From Allomyces arbusculus (lineage: Eukaryota; Blastocladiomycota; Blastocladiomycetes; Blastocladiales; Blastocladiaceae), in contig JADHYV010000011.1 of the NCBI GenBank assembly GCA_027604705.1, positions 1 through 64,000 on the forward strand: a stretch of DNA of 64,000 nucleotides. The letters run 5' to 3'. The notes under the pieces were generated by a model. The model did no database searches. It was not told the DNA's origin and saw only the letters and a program-made list of their open reading frames with translations. Both the position numbers and the translations under genes were made by a program. This document shows, in pieces, positions 1-11,020 of this stretch. The first letter of the stretch is position 1. Each line of letters opens with the position of its first letter.

Positions 1-138
1 TCGCTTGCACAATAAACACCCGCCAAATCGGAACAAGAAGGCAAAAAGCGGCAATAGCGGGACACATGGCAGCGCCAAGACAGAGCCTCCCTCAGAAACT
101 TAATCAAGAACGCATCGACGGTCGAATTTTTCTGGACG

Positions 139-854
139 ATGCAGAGATCTGGGCACTTTGGTCGACGCGCCAATGCCACTAGCTTGCATTTCATTGTTGC
201 CCGCGCGACGGAGCGGCTGTCTGTCTTGCTTCCAACGTGGGATAAGGTCATTGGCGCCTTGCTCCCGCTCGCTCCGCCCCTTCGGTCGTTGTTCCTCGAG
301 TGTGAACCAAATATTAACCGGTCTGCGGACCCGGTGGGCGCACTGGCCGCCATTGCTTCACGACTTCCTGTCACACTCAAGAGCCTGACGCTCGACTCGT
401 GGCCGGTTGGCGATGACACGCCCGCGTTGGCCGTGGTAGCCCAGCACTTGCCGCCACGCATCACGTCATTGTCGCTGATGTATTGCCAGTTGACTAGCGC
501 CGATTTGGAGCCATTATTGTTGTGGCGGTCGACCTTGCGTCGCCTTGATCTCAAGGGCAATGACCTGATCAAGGAACCGAACCGCCTGCCCCATCGGCTG
601 AAGGAACTCGACCTGAGTGCGAATGGCAGTCTCAACGATACAGAGACCGAGTGGTTTGCCGAGCTACCGCCGACACTTGAGATCTGAGCTTGGGCGAGAC
701 ATGTGTGAGTAATCGTCTCGGTATGGCGCTGCGCGAGTCTGTGGAGCAGCAACGGTTGTCCAAGTTGCGTCAAGTCTACGTGTGTGACACGGACATATCG
801 ATAGACGTGATTGAGGCGTTGTCCACCGTGATTGAAGTTGTCCTGGGCAATTAG
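139..854 (+). pseudogene. LRR protein relic (C-terminal half)
   Basis: The frame from 139 to 687 resembles the C-terminal third of the intact LRR protein at 16896-18623: matching blocks include AVVAQHLPPRITSLSL here against ALLVQHLPPQLVSLSL there, and RLPHRLKELDLSANG against QLPHQLVYLDLSEN. Similarity starts near 172, so the F-box-like N-terminal half is absent. The frame stops at about 685, but a shifted frame continues the match (SLGETCVSNRLGMALRES, then a plausible C-terminus) to TAG at 852-854, so there is a single-nucleotide frameshift near 680-684. I read it as a 5'-truncated, frameshifted copy of a local gene family; an assembly error could explain the shift but not the missing 5' half. 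Confidence 0.75.
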
Positions 855-1221
855 ATGCGAGATGAAGATGATGTGATTGAAGAATTGAAGCGTGAGCGAA
901 ATCTTGTGGCATCTTGGGTGCTGGAACTGCATTGTACAGGTATATGTTAAAATTGACCAGAATCCGGATTTATGAAATGAACGTTCTAAATACCCATCAT
1001 GTCCTCCACCTTGTTCACAAACCAAACTGTATCCGAATTATCGGTGCAGCAAATACTGACTTGAATCACCACCCTGCACCGTTTGCAGCACGCACTGCTT
1101 CCGCCACCGCGCGTGCTGCACGGTTTGACGGCCAAGGCTGCACATCAACATGGACAGACTGCAACAGAAGCTGATTTGCTTGTTCCGGTGCGTCATCTCC
1201 CCGCTTGGGCGCAGAATTGAT
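855..1221. other. spacer, nothing recognised
   Basis: About 370 bp with only short frames in all six readings. I see no conserved motif or repeat. Confidence 0.5.
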
Positions 1222-3184
1222 CTAGCGAATCATGTGCGTGATATGGCGCACGGCCGCGTCCACGTCGTGCAGATCGACGATTTTCACCACGACGGTACTC
1301 GTGTGCGTTCAGGCGCCGGTGGAGACTGCACCATAGTGCCCCAAAAAACGCCGTTGTCGCGGTAGTAAAGCGTGAGGGTGTCGACCCAGCCCCCGATGAT
1401 CCTGGCCCGCAGCGACTTGAGGTCGACAGCACAGGGAAGGGCCAAGAGAAGTTAGCGAAACGTGATAATAGCACACGTGCCCAGTCCGTGGATCATGATC
1501 AGGGTGGCCCGCGCCAATCAAGTCGACGTGCTGGAGGCAGGGGACTTGGCCCCACTCCACGAGCTCTTGGAGCTGCTTGGGCGCCACCGTGAGCTGCTCG
1601 ACCGTGGCAACACGCGGCGAAGCTTCATCCAACCACTTAGAGTCCCAAGACAATGCGAGGACGCGCAGGTTTGAGAGCGATTCAAGATCCGCCTGGTCCA
1701 TGAAGGTAGCGTTCTCATGTGTTGAGCGAGTAAGGATGTCAATCATTAGCGTGGTGAGCGATGGCCACGGCACACGCGCGAAGTACAATCCCTCTCCGCC
1801 ATCTTCTCCAGGGTCACAAATGTACGCTTTGATAGCGTTGGGAACGTCAATTGCCGCCATAACAAGACCAGTCAAATCGGCCAGTCATAACCACCACCTT
1901 GAGCGCAGGAAACGTGACAGGCAGCCCAGCGTGCTTGACCCAGCAATCTTTGACATGCAGGCGCCGGAGACTGGGCAGTTCGGCCAGGATTTCGAGATAA
2001 GACGTGGTAATTTCGATCTTGCCCACCAGCGTGATACTCTGCAGTGCCGAGGTCGCAGGCAGAATCGGCGATGCAAAGGCATGGTCGTGCCTGACGGTCA
2101 ACTTTTGCAGCGCTGGGAACGTTGGCGTGGCCAATAACGTTGGTTCAGTTGCTGCAGAAGAGCACAAGAATTTGAGCACGGGGATCGCAACGTCGAGCGT
2201 CTGCAAGGATGGCCATGCCCTCGTGGCACTTGTGTTGGGCGACTGCCCAACAATGCCGTGTTGGGAAGTCGTGTTGATGAAAACGCATCGTATGGAACTG
2301 TTCTTTTGGGTGAGCGTTGCGATCAGGTCTCCATGGACATCTGCCGCTGTAATGCCCAGTGTCTGAAAAATTGGAGCCGTAGGGAGAGTCTGAATTGTCG
2401 CATGTTCCTGAGCGGCCCCTACCACTTTCACGCAGAGCGTGCGCAGTCGCGGCAAGATCATGGTTGGCCCAAAGTCTTCAGACCGTCCGTCACGCACGTA
2501 CAATGACAGCAACTCCAACCGCGGCGCAACGTCGTGGAGAACGTGGCGAATCGTCGCGGCATGAAGTGGAAAAGAGATTGTGAGACGACGCAGTTGCGGA
2601 AGCGCAACCACGAGCCTCTGCGTAAAATCACCTAGCCAGGCACTGCCCGAGTCTACAAAAGGAGCGGGAGCGATGCAAGCGGAGTTGCCTCGGGTGACCG
2701 TACTTGGTGAGTGGGCAAGACAACGCCAGGAAGACGACGACGAGGGACAGGTGGGGCGCTGATAAAGATCCGCGCCATGGTTGCTGGAGTAACGGAATTT
2801 GCCAATTCAGAAGGGACCATTGCCGTGGGCAGCGACGACAGAATGGGTGAGGGACAGCCCATTTTCGGCAGCAACGATACTGGCCGCGACCAAAAACCAA
2901 CAGGGGTCAGGCAAGCGGTCCACTTGTTGACAGACTCAGCGTTAGAAGTGTTTCGTTATTTTTTGGACCACTCGAATCGTGAATTTAACCTTCCAAAACA
3001 ACACTTCGTCCACGGCAACTTTCAGGTCGACGCAGGCACGGCGGAGAGAAATCAGGTCCTCGCATGCTTCAGAATCGATTGGCAACGATCGAGTGCCACA
3101 ATCGAGATCCCACGCAGCAATGCATTGCACAATGGTACGCAGGATTTCTGATGGCAGATTGGTGGATTGCATGGTGCGGTGCAT
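1222..3184 (-). pseudogene. F-box/LRR protein relic
   Basis: Reading on the minus strand, 3184-2942 begins with an F-box-like stretch (NLPSEILRTIVQCIA, then LRRACVDLKVAVDEVLF). Coding-like text then passes through at least four frame changes: about 2930-2720, then 2640-1865 (LRR-type text such as LPQLRRLTISFP and LPSLRRLHVKDC), then 1875-1460 (SLSNLRVLALSWDSKW), then about 1430-1330, and a last piece ending in VVKIVDLHDVDAAVRHI before TAG at 1222-1224. None of the breaks is a good GT-AG intron. It looks like an F-box adaptor with LRRs, the type that would recruit substrates to an SCF ubiquitin ligase, now dead. It is not a close copy of the family at 16896; the F-box is better preserved here. 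Confidence 0.65.
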
Positions 3185-3589
3185 TCGAGTGGAATCAATT
3201 CAATACTTTGGGTCGCCTGCGCTAAACCTGTATCTGGCACGCCTAATCGCAACGTGGTGGTCGCACCGACATGGCCACTGCTTGCAGACATGTACTTCGG
3301 AGTTGGACGTCGAAGTATTGGAGAGCAACCTCTTGCCGAACAGGTATGAGCGGCACGCTTGATTGCAAAAGGGAATGATCCGTGGGGGAAGAAATGACGT
3401 CAACAAAAGCTGCTGCTAACTCAAGGCTTTGTCGCAGGTGCTGTCGACAGTTCAGGAGGTGCGCAGAAGCGGGAGTCTTGACCTTTTATACGGCAGCCGT
3501 ACTCTCACGGAAAGTGAGTCCCTTGGCGCTCGTCCACTATTTCTGACGTGGACGACAGACTTTTTGTGGTCGTAGGAGCGCTTTGTCCG

Positions 3590-4290
3590 TTGATGTCTGG
3601 TGGCTCTGTCGCCATCACGGCTCCAAGACATTGACCAAGATGGCATATGTGTGCAAATTGCCGCTGCCATGCCCAAGACGGTGAAATCGTTCCAATTATA
3701 TCTGGGCCAAGAACGTCCTGGAACGGATCCGTTGGGCACGATTGCTATTCTTTGCAGCCTCCCAGTCGCGATCCGGATGCTGAATTTGAATGTGTCCTCC
3801 TGAAGTGCACCACACTCCCAGCTTAATCCCACTGGCGTCAACGCTCGAGTTCTCGAAGCTACACGCATCGGTCTATTTTTCGAGTTTGAAGCTCATGGTC
3901 GAGACGCTGCGCCCATGATTGCTCGACTTCCCGCATCACTCACGCACTTGCATCTGAGTTGGATGGAGCTCGGCGGGACAGAGGCCATTTCAGCGCTCAT
4001 GCAGCACATGTCACCCAAGCTCGTGTCGTTAAAACTGCCCATCTGTGCGCTGACCCACGACAACTTGAATTAGCTCTTCACGCGGTGGCCCTTGACTTTG
4101 CGCACGCTTGGGCCCTTCTGCAATTTCGATCCGGAGGAACCAGTGGGGCATCATGATTCGACACGGGTGCTGTGGATCAAGTCGCTGCCCTTAGGCTTCC
4201 AGACGTTCGACGTGCGTGGCATGATTTTAACGGACAGACTGCCCTTGAACTGGATGAGCGAATGGCCGCTCACCAGTATCACTGTATGAA
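3590..4290 (+). pseudogene. LRR protein relic
   Basis: Fragments match the intact LRR protein at 16896-18623 in order. At about 3655-3800, IAAAMPKTVKSFQLYL and ILCSLPVAIRMLNLNV parallel LAAGFPTTVQTFSCEI and FIGHIPAATRNLYLKL. At about 3890-4075, MIARLPASLTHLHLSW and LMQHMSPKLVSLKLP parallel IIPRIPAAVVHLTLDAW and LVQHLPPQLVSLSLQ. The frame is interrupted by stops (one directly after the HDNLN block) and by frame changes, and both ends are missing. A weaker LRR-like end (FQTFDVRGMILTD) lies near 4200-4290. Decayed family member. Confidence 0.65.
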
Positions 4291-5040
4291 CCTCAAATGT
4301 GTTTCGTAGATTTTGCTCGCTTTTTTGCGGACCAAGTTTGACGTCGAGGCTATTTGAGAAAGAGCCAATGATTTTCTCGTTTGCAATCAATTTGTTGCGG
4401 CTGAATGAGTTATGAACAAGTTCATTTTGCCGTTTCTTCGCCGTGTTGAGCCGGCTCTTGCGCTCGATGTGTCCTTCATCTCCGTTGATTTGTGGACCTG
4501 ACCTATGTATGCAGGCCGCGGCGGTGTGTACGCACTTCATGGGCGCCAGCAAGTCGTGGCCGGCTGGCCTGATTGGTATTTGTACGCTGTCCAGAGTGCT
4601 TGGTGTGGGCGTGAGGCAAGTCGTGTCCATGCTTTGTCCGCAACATGGCCGCCCTGTGATATGTGCACGTGCACGCGCGACAGACTCTTCTTTCTGCCAC
4701 GGTGCCACTTCGATGCGGCTGCCTCCACCACTCTCACGCAACGAACACCGCGACGATACATACTAGGTGCAACTCGAGCATCAGAAAATTGAGCATCAGC
4801 AACTCGGGCATCAGCAACTCGAGCTTCCACCAGTCAGCACCACGATTGATCCTCCCTGTGGGAGTTCAGTACGCCAACCCGGGCGCTGCCTCAGGTCCTT
4901 TCAGCACAATATCGCGCAAACAATCAGCTACGAGCGCCATGGACCCGCCAGGATGGACGAACAGGTCAAACGGTGCGCATCGCTGCCTCTACCTTGTGCA
5001 CATGTCATTACGCATCAGCAGTGAAGTTGGAAGGCAAGGA
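4291..5040. other. spacer with small repeats
   Basis: About 750 bp between an LRR relic and the next gene. No convincing coding signal; the 5' leader or promoter of the gene at 5043 should lie here. It contains a degenerate short tandem repeat at 4771-4830. Confidence 0.4.
4771..4830. repeat. degenerate short tandem repeat (CATCAG-based)
   Basis: Repeated copies of the theme 'cat cag caa ctc gag/ggg' in units of 12-15 nt, about five partial copies. Confidence 0.6.
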
Positions 5041-5042
5041 CG

Positions 5043-8000
5043 ATGTGGAGCAACGATGTGGAACGGCAATGGCGATTGTGGAACGGCAATGGCAATATGG
5101 AGCAACAAGGTGGACTTGACAAGGTTCTTGTCCTTCTTCCGTTAGACTGGTGTGATATCGACCCTGTCGCTTCCGTTCCCGCGGCCTTGTCGTCGTCAAC
5201 TCAACATGCCGCGCTGCGATCGCGAGTTCGGGCGAGCGCACGTTCTGAGGTCGCGCACGGCACCGACAACGACGACGCCGTCCGCACGCGCATGCTCGGC
5301 GCCATGCGCACCATTATCGCCCACATCGACGCGCTTCAGCGTACCCCTGCCGCTCCAGACGCGCCCGACACGTCGCGACGCCTTGCCGATCTCGAGCTGC
5401 TCGCGGCCACATGTCTGCGATACCTTCTGTTGCAGCGCGGCGAGCGTGCGACCTGTACGCCCTCCTCACAAACGTCATCGTCGTGGGACACGATCCCGGG
5501 GTTTGGCAATGCCGACGCCGCTGCACGCGACCTGGACGAGTTGTGCATGGTGCCAGCAATCGCGCAGAGTCTGTCGCTCGACCACGCGCAAGTGCTCGAC
5601 AGTGTGTGCCGCGAGCTCGCAGCGGTCGTCTCGGCACTCGAGTCACCGACTGCGCCTACGCCTGCGCCACCTGCAGCCAAGGACCGCGCGTGGTCTGTGA
5701 GAACGCGCGACCAGCGGCTTTTCAGCTCGTCCGGCTCTGTGCACGATGAAGATGGACTGCGAGTCGAGCCTGCCGATGACGCCAAGGATATGAACTCGCT
5801 TGCGGGTCTGTTCGGCAGCCCTGGGTCGGTGTTTGGGCCCGACAGCGGTATTCTGCCGCTTGCGGCACCTGCCGAATCCGCTCGACCAGTCGTCCCGCAG
5901 TCGTGCTTTTCGGACCTGTGGCAAGGCGCGGTGCGGTCAACCACGGGCAATGCGCGGCCGCAGGCGTCGTCGTCGTGGGACCAGATCGACGACGATGTCG
6001 AGGGCCGCTTTTTTGGCTCTGTGACCACGACCCAAGCGGACGGCCGTAACGAAGAGCGCTCGACATGTGACCAGCCGGCGAGGACGACGGCAACGGGCAA
6101 CGATCTGGGCGACAGCTTGTTCCCAGACCCGGGCACCACGTCGGCGTTGGCGCCCGCTCCACTTCCGTCAGCGACAGGCATGCCAATGGCGCCGCCCGTT
6201 ACGGCCGCTGCGGCACCATTGTCACGTCCTTCTGACCCCATGCCGTATGCTCACCTCAACACGCTCAAGTCCGACATGGCACATCTCGTGCGCGAGTGGA
6301 CGCACTTGGCCGGGGACCGCGACACGGCGCGCAAAGCCGTCGAATCGATTCTTGGCACGGATCCGTCGGTGCGCAAGCTCGACAAGCTCGACTGGGCCAA
6401 GCTCGAGCGCCACGTCTACCAGTACGGCGATGACCACCCGGATGAGGCGCGCCTCGTCGTGCAGCAGTGCGCCAAGGCGATCGTGCAGGCCGTGGGCAAG
6501 GCTCCGACGTTTGGCAAGGCCGCAGCGCTGCTCGCGATGCGCGTTATCGACAAGGGTCCCGCGGGTCTCGCCGCTGCCGTCGTGTCGGTCCTCGTTCAAG
6601 TTGAGCCGTCGCTCGAGCGGCTGTTTGAGACTGGAACGACGACTGATTTGCCCAAGTGCACGGGCGACAAGGTGCAAGCCAACTTTGTTGCGTTCTGGGC
6701 GCTCCTGATGGTTTATCAGCATGCTCGCACGTCTCTGCCCGTCTCCAGCACAGCCGCCGTTCACCAGTGGCTCGACCGCGCCGTCACCGACCCACGCGGC
6801 ATCTCGCCGGTCGCCATCACCTGGGCCGTGCTCCTCGGCGGCGACGCACTATTCCGGTGGGACCGCGAGCGTGCCGGCAGGCTGATTCACGCGGCACGCA
6901 CAGCCGTCCAGTCGTGCAGTCCGGCCGACCGCGAAGCCGTCCTCGACGTGACGTTTGGCGTCATTGACCTGAGCGACCCGTTTGCCGCGCTCGAGGCCCC
7001 GTCGCGGACCGAGCTCTACAAGATCAAGCGCGAGACGGGCCAATCGGTGTCGGCCCAACTCGCAGCACTGCCCGTGGCTCCGTGGCCGATTCTTTGCCGG
7101 AAAGACACATGGCCGGTGGGCGACGTGCGCGATGTGGCCGTGCAGCCGAGCAAGAACACGACCAAGGTACAGGATCTGTATGAGGCGGTCGTGGATCAGT
7201 GGAGCGAGCGGCAGCACGTGGCGTGGTCGAACCGAACAGAGACGGCGGCGCGCGCATTCTTGAAGGCGTGTGTGGATACGGTCGCGCCGTCGTTCATGTG
7301 GCTGCGGCGCGCGATCACGGCCGGGTCCGAGCTAATCAACGATATTTTGGATGCCGAAGACGGTGGAGACGACGATGATGACCCAAACGCGCAGGTGTGG
7401 TTTGTCGGGCGCGTCGTGGCGGGCAAAATGGCGGTGCGTTACCTCGGCCTGGCCTCTCGGTTTGGATCCTCTGGCTGTGACACTCATTGCTCCTGCCTTT
7501 AGCGCATGCTCGTGTCGGCAACGGCCGACGACCCTCGTTTCGAGTACTTCGCGCAGCTGCTCACGGGCATGATGATTTTCAACGGCGAATTCAGACAAGG
7601 CGCCCTGACCCACTTCCTCGACCAAGTGCCGCAGCTTGCGGGCGTCACGCTCAGCATGCGCATCCAGCCGCTCCAGTCGGCAGGAAGCGCCAAGACGGCG
7701 CAGTCGCAGCCGGATACGGCGGCCAATGTTCGGCTCTGGGCGCACGTCGCGACGACCGTGCCCTTCTTTGGTACGTGGCCCCGTTTGCGAGGCAGGTTTG
7801 GATGCCGGGCGGTTCCCTGACAACGCTGTTGATTTTAGCCGAGACCAACCAGTACTTTGGCACGCCGCTCACGTTCCTGTTCAAGTCGTTTGACCGTACC
7901 GCTGCCATGCACGACGTGATTGCCACGGCGCTCGAGTCGATGCGCGTACGCGCGACCATGGACCGGTTTGGCGAAATGTGCGCCTTCAAATACGAGCTCG

Positions 8001-9440
8001 CGCAGCTGGCGCGGAACGCGCCCAGCATGGCACGGTTTTTGGTGTCGGCTCTGACGCCCTCGCCAGCTGCCGCGGCGCCCGTAACCGACGTACCCTCGAC
8101 GACTCATTCCACCGGCACTGGTCTCGGTTGTGGCTTCGGCCTCGGGCTCACGAGAGGCTGGTCCTCACGCCCCATCAGCTCCGAATGGCCCCGCGCCGCC
8201 GCCGGGTCATCGTCGTCGTGGTCGCGTGCCGGCCCGGCTGTGCCGTCGACGACTGGCCCCAACGCTGTGCCGCTCATGTCGTGGAGCGACGATTCGGTGC
8301 CGAATGCCGATCCGACGCAGTCGTCGCCGTGGACACCCGCACGCCGGACCGATTCGGTGAGCACTTGGCCCGCGCCCGCTCCAGCGATGGATCTGATGTG
8401 CATGGACGACGCACCTGACACGACCGCGTGGTCTTCGCCGGCAGCAGCGTCCAATACGGCGTGGTCCTCTCCGGTCGCACCGCAGGCGCGGCTCGCATCC
8501 GTGCCGCCCCTCCACGCCGCCAGCACGTCTCCCGTGTCGCACCCCGCTTCCCCCCCGCATCCCATTCGCGCGTCACCCGCCTCTGCCGCGCTCCCAGCGG
8601 TTGCACGCATTGACGAGAATCAAGCGCAGTCGCGATTTGAGTTGCAGTTCCGCCGGCAATTGCGGGACCTGCTGGTCTCGAACCCTTCGGAACAGGACCT
8701 GCGTGCGTTCGCCGACACTTACTCGCAGCAGACGGCTAAGGGCCCGGCGCAGCTCGCGCGGCACGATTGGGAGCGCGTCATGGCAAGGGTCGCGGTCAAT
8801 GAGGTGCTGAACGCGGTCAAGGAGCAGAAAACCGAAGTGCGACTTGTGTTGGCGGGACTGGCGTTGTTGCTGGCGCGCCGAGATGCTCAGGTAAGCGGGA
8901 TACTGAAAGGGCAGCTACTGCGGTGTGCGCCGGAATTGGCCCCGCCGCGCGCGGGAATGAGGGCGGAGGTGGGGCGTGAGCGGAATCATAACGAGGTGCT
9001 GGATTGCGCGCGGTACATTGGGTTTTATGCGATGATGGCGCGCGACGCGCAAGGTACGTCCACGACTGAGGGGTCCGATTCAAGGTTCGTTTCGCCGACC
9101 TCGCATGGCTCACGATGTTCCCCACCCTCTTCATGGCCCAGAACACAACCCGTTCCCATTCACCGACCTCGTAGCCTGGATCGAGCGCACGGTCGCGTCG
9201 CCCGACCAGACGGCGCATTCAAACCTGTTCCTGGCCGTGGCCTTGTCGCTCGTTGGCAATATTCTTGTTGAGTCGGCGCGCGGCACCGCGGTGACGGGTC
9301 GTCCGACGGTGTGGCCCACGGTGGACCAGGACCGCGCGTGTGCACTGATTCGGGCCTTGCAGCAGCGCGTCGCGAAAATGTGGGTGGATCCGACGGATAG
9401 TTTGGTTAAGGTGTGTCGCAATATGAAGATCGTGCAGTGA
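5043..9440 (+). CDS. Large helical protein with Trp motifs, unknown function
   Basis: Four exons: 5043-7433, 7503-7770, 7839-9053 and 9142-9440, with introns of 69, 68 and 88 nt (GTGCGT, GTACGT, GTACGT donors) and phases that agree at each join, giving about 1390 residues. I do not recognise the family. Residues about 404-795 are a long alpha-helical region (KLDKLDWAKLERHVYQYG; ARLVVQQCAKAIVQAVGKAP) that faintly recalls MIF4G or HEAT-like repeats. A second helical block follows the linker (RFELQFRRQLRDLLVSNP; HDWERVMARVAVNEVLNAV) and may be a shorter copy of the first. The linkers are Ser/Pro/Ala-rich and carry isolated tryptophans (SSSWDTI, SSSWDQI, TAWSSP twice). The start is uncertain: 5043 is the first in-frame Met, but the repeat there suggests a later Met such as 5293. 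A 31-nt intron at 9054-9084 would also keep phase but is unusually short. Confidence 0.7.
5056..5094. repeat. 20-nt tandem duplication
   Basis: Two adjacent copies of gtggaacggcaatggc, 20 nt apart, fall just inside the first possible start codon of the large gene at 5043. They suggest the extreme N-terminus of that model may really be leader. Confidence 0.7.
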
Positions 9441-9825
9441 ATTCTAGCGTCGTGCTGCCTGTGGGATGCGCGAGTATCCATTGCAACCGAGTGGAATGTC
9501 GAGCCCGTTGTGTTTGGTTACATCCCGCCGATGGTTCATAGTCGCGAAATACAGCAAGACCGTCGTCCCGACGGCACGCAGCATCAGTAGGCCGAATAAT
9601 GCTCGAGGCCATTGAAAGCATCAGCCTGAGCGACAGAACAATCAGATCCATAATGAGGGCAAAATCCTATCAAGACCCCACCTGGTCAACAAACCCATCT
9701 CAACAAAGTGCACTCGCCCCAACCATAAACAATTAACAACCAGCATATTGATAGGACAACCGACCACACCACGACAGCATCTATCTCGGGTCACAAATAA
9801 CAGAGCACATCGCCGCGTTCACAGC
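9441..9825. other. convergent spacer
   Basis: 385 bp between the converging ends of the large plus-strand gene and the xylanase. It presumably holds both 3' UTRs; no structure recognised. Confidence 0.5.
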
Positions 9826-10956
9826 TTACGGGTGAACCTCCCAAACGTTGATGCTCGACGAGCCGGAGCTCTTGTACCCTTCGGTAGCGAGGAACTGCAC
9901 GCCGAGCGGGCCCAGCGGCATGCCGTGGCTGGCCCAGGCCTTGACGTGGTTGGCGAACGTGATCGTGCCCGACGAGCGCTTGTTGCGGCGCACGCTCATG
10001 TAGTTCTGGAACTTGCCGCCCGACGGCGACGCGTCTTTGCGGAAGACCTGGTAAATGTCGTACGTGTCGCCGTCCGAGAAGAGCGTGCCGCGGAACTCGC
10101 CCGTGGGGCGGTAGTTGCCCCAGTTGTCGGAAATGGCGTACTCGACGGTCCAGTCCTTAGTCCACCCGTAGAGCGACAGGAACCCGCTACCCTGCGGGCT
10201 GAACGTGCCTGAGTACCCCACAACGCGAGTGAACGATCCCGTGGGCCAACCCTTGCCCGCAACCACGTCGCCGACCTCATTCCACGTCGTCTTGTATTGC
10301 CCATCTGGGCCGACGATCAGGGACGCGTGGCCGGGACTGTCCGTCCAGAGCGAGTACCACATGCCGCTGTCGGTGCCGATGCCGTTCTTGGTAATGGTCT
10401 TCCATTGAGCAGGCGGGGCGGCGGGCGCCGTGGGAGTTCTGGTGGCCGCGGGAGCCGACTTGGGGATTGTGGCCGAGGGCACTGAGGTAGGAATCGTGGC
10501 TACAGGCGCCGAGGTCGGAATAGTTGCCGCAGGCGTTGACTTGGAAATCGTGGCAGCAGGCGCCGAGGTCGGGGTCGTGGCCGCAGGTGCTGAGGTCGAT
10601 ATCGTGGCCGCGGACGTTTGGGTAGCAGTCGGAGCCACGGGCGCTGGGACAGTCACCGTCACAGTCGTTGGGACAGTCAGTGTCACGGTCGCTGTGACGG
10701 ATACAATCACGAAGAGCCAGCGCCGGTGATGGCGAATGTAGGTAGCGGTGGAATAAGGATCGTCGTCGTTAGCATGTAAGCGCGTGAGGAAAGGCGTCGA
10801 GGCGAGGGGACGGCCCGAATTTATGGTGTGACGTGACAAACCGAGGGAGGTGCACTTTGCTGGGGCCGCAAGCGCCGGGGTAACCATGGTCGCCACGACC
10901 GTGGCGATCGCGAGCAAGAGCGCAGCGGTGATGGTGAGTGGATTAACGGAGGTCAT
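9826..10956 (-). CDS. Secreted GH11 endo-1,4-beta-xylanase
   Basis: A 376-residue protein that hydrolyses internal beta-1,4 links of xylan outside the cell. The N-terminus is a signal peptide (MTSVNPLTITAALLLAIATV, Ala-rich cleavage region). A Thr/Val then Ala/Pro/Ser-rich linker follows, with about six 9-residue repeats of the type SAPAATIPT encoded by 27-nt units. The GH11 jelly-roll starts near residue 185: WNEVGDVVAGKGW, GFLSLYGWTKDWTVEYAISD, RRNKRSSGTITFANHVKAW, ATEGYKSSGSSSINVWEV. The nucleophile is Glu272 (in TVEY) and the acid/base Glu359 (in TEGY); both are present. No carbohydrate-binding module is seen. I start at 10956 because it opens the signal peptide and lies 55 bp after a TATA box; the frame is open further upstream through the promoter. 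An internal copy of the TATA segment lies within the coding region. Plant-biomass use fits a saprotroph. Confidence 0.93.
   Translation of the reverse strand: MTSVNPLTITAALLLAIATVVATMVTPALAAPAKCTSLGLSRHTINSGRPLASTPFLTRLHANDDDPYSTATYIRHHRRWLFVIVSVTATVTLTVPTTVTVTVPAPVAPTATQTSAATISTSAPAATTPTSAPAATISKSTPAATIPTSAPVATIPTSVPSATIPKSAPAATRTPTAPAAPPAQWKTITKNGIGTDSGMWYSLWTDSPGHASLIVGPDGQYKTTWNEVGDVVAGKGWPTGSFTRVVGYSGTFSPQGSGFLSLYGWTKDWTVEYAISDNWGNYRPTGEFRGTLFSDGDTYDIYQVFRKDASPSGGKFQNYMSVRRNKRSSGTITFANHVKAWASHGMPLGPLGVQFLATEGYKSSGSSSINVWEVHP
10793..10828. repeat. TATA-region direct repeat, internal copy
   Basis: This segment matches the xylanase promoter segment at 10986-11020 at all but a few positions, about 190 bp away. 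In this copy TATAAAT has become CATAAAT (minus strand) and the stretch is read as protein between signal peptide and linker. Confidence 0.75.
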
Positions 10957-11010
10957 TGTTGCAGCGACGTGGAGATACGAGCTTCGGCGTCGAGGTGAGG
11001 GACGACCCGA

Positions 11011-11017
11011 ATTTATA
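11011..11017 (-). promoter_or_regulatory. TATA box of the xylanase gene
   Basis: TATAAAT on the minus strand, 55 bp before the chosen ATG at 10956, inside a segment (10986-11020) that is repeated within the coding region. Confidence 0.65.
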
Positions 11018-11020
11018 GTG

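Noticed and set aside
6240-7400. Firm assignment of the large gene to eIF4G/CNOT1 (MIF4G)
   Set aside because: Only helical texture and a few spaced residues agree; no signature motif can be pointed to.
9054-9084. 31-nt intron in the large Trp-motif gene
   Set aside because: Phase fits, but an 88-nt intron ending in a pyrimidine-rich CAG at 9141 also fits and matches sibling introns. Not excluded, given the 32-nt Raptor intron.
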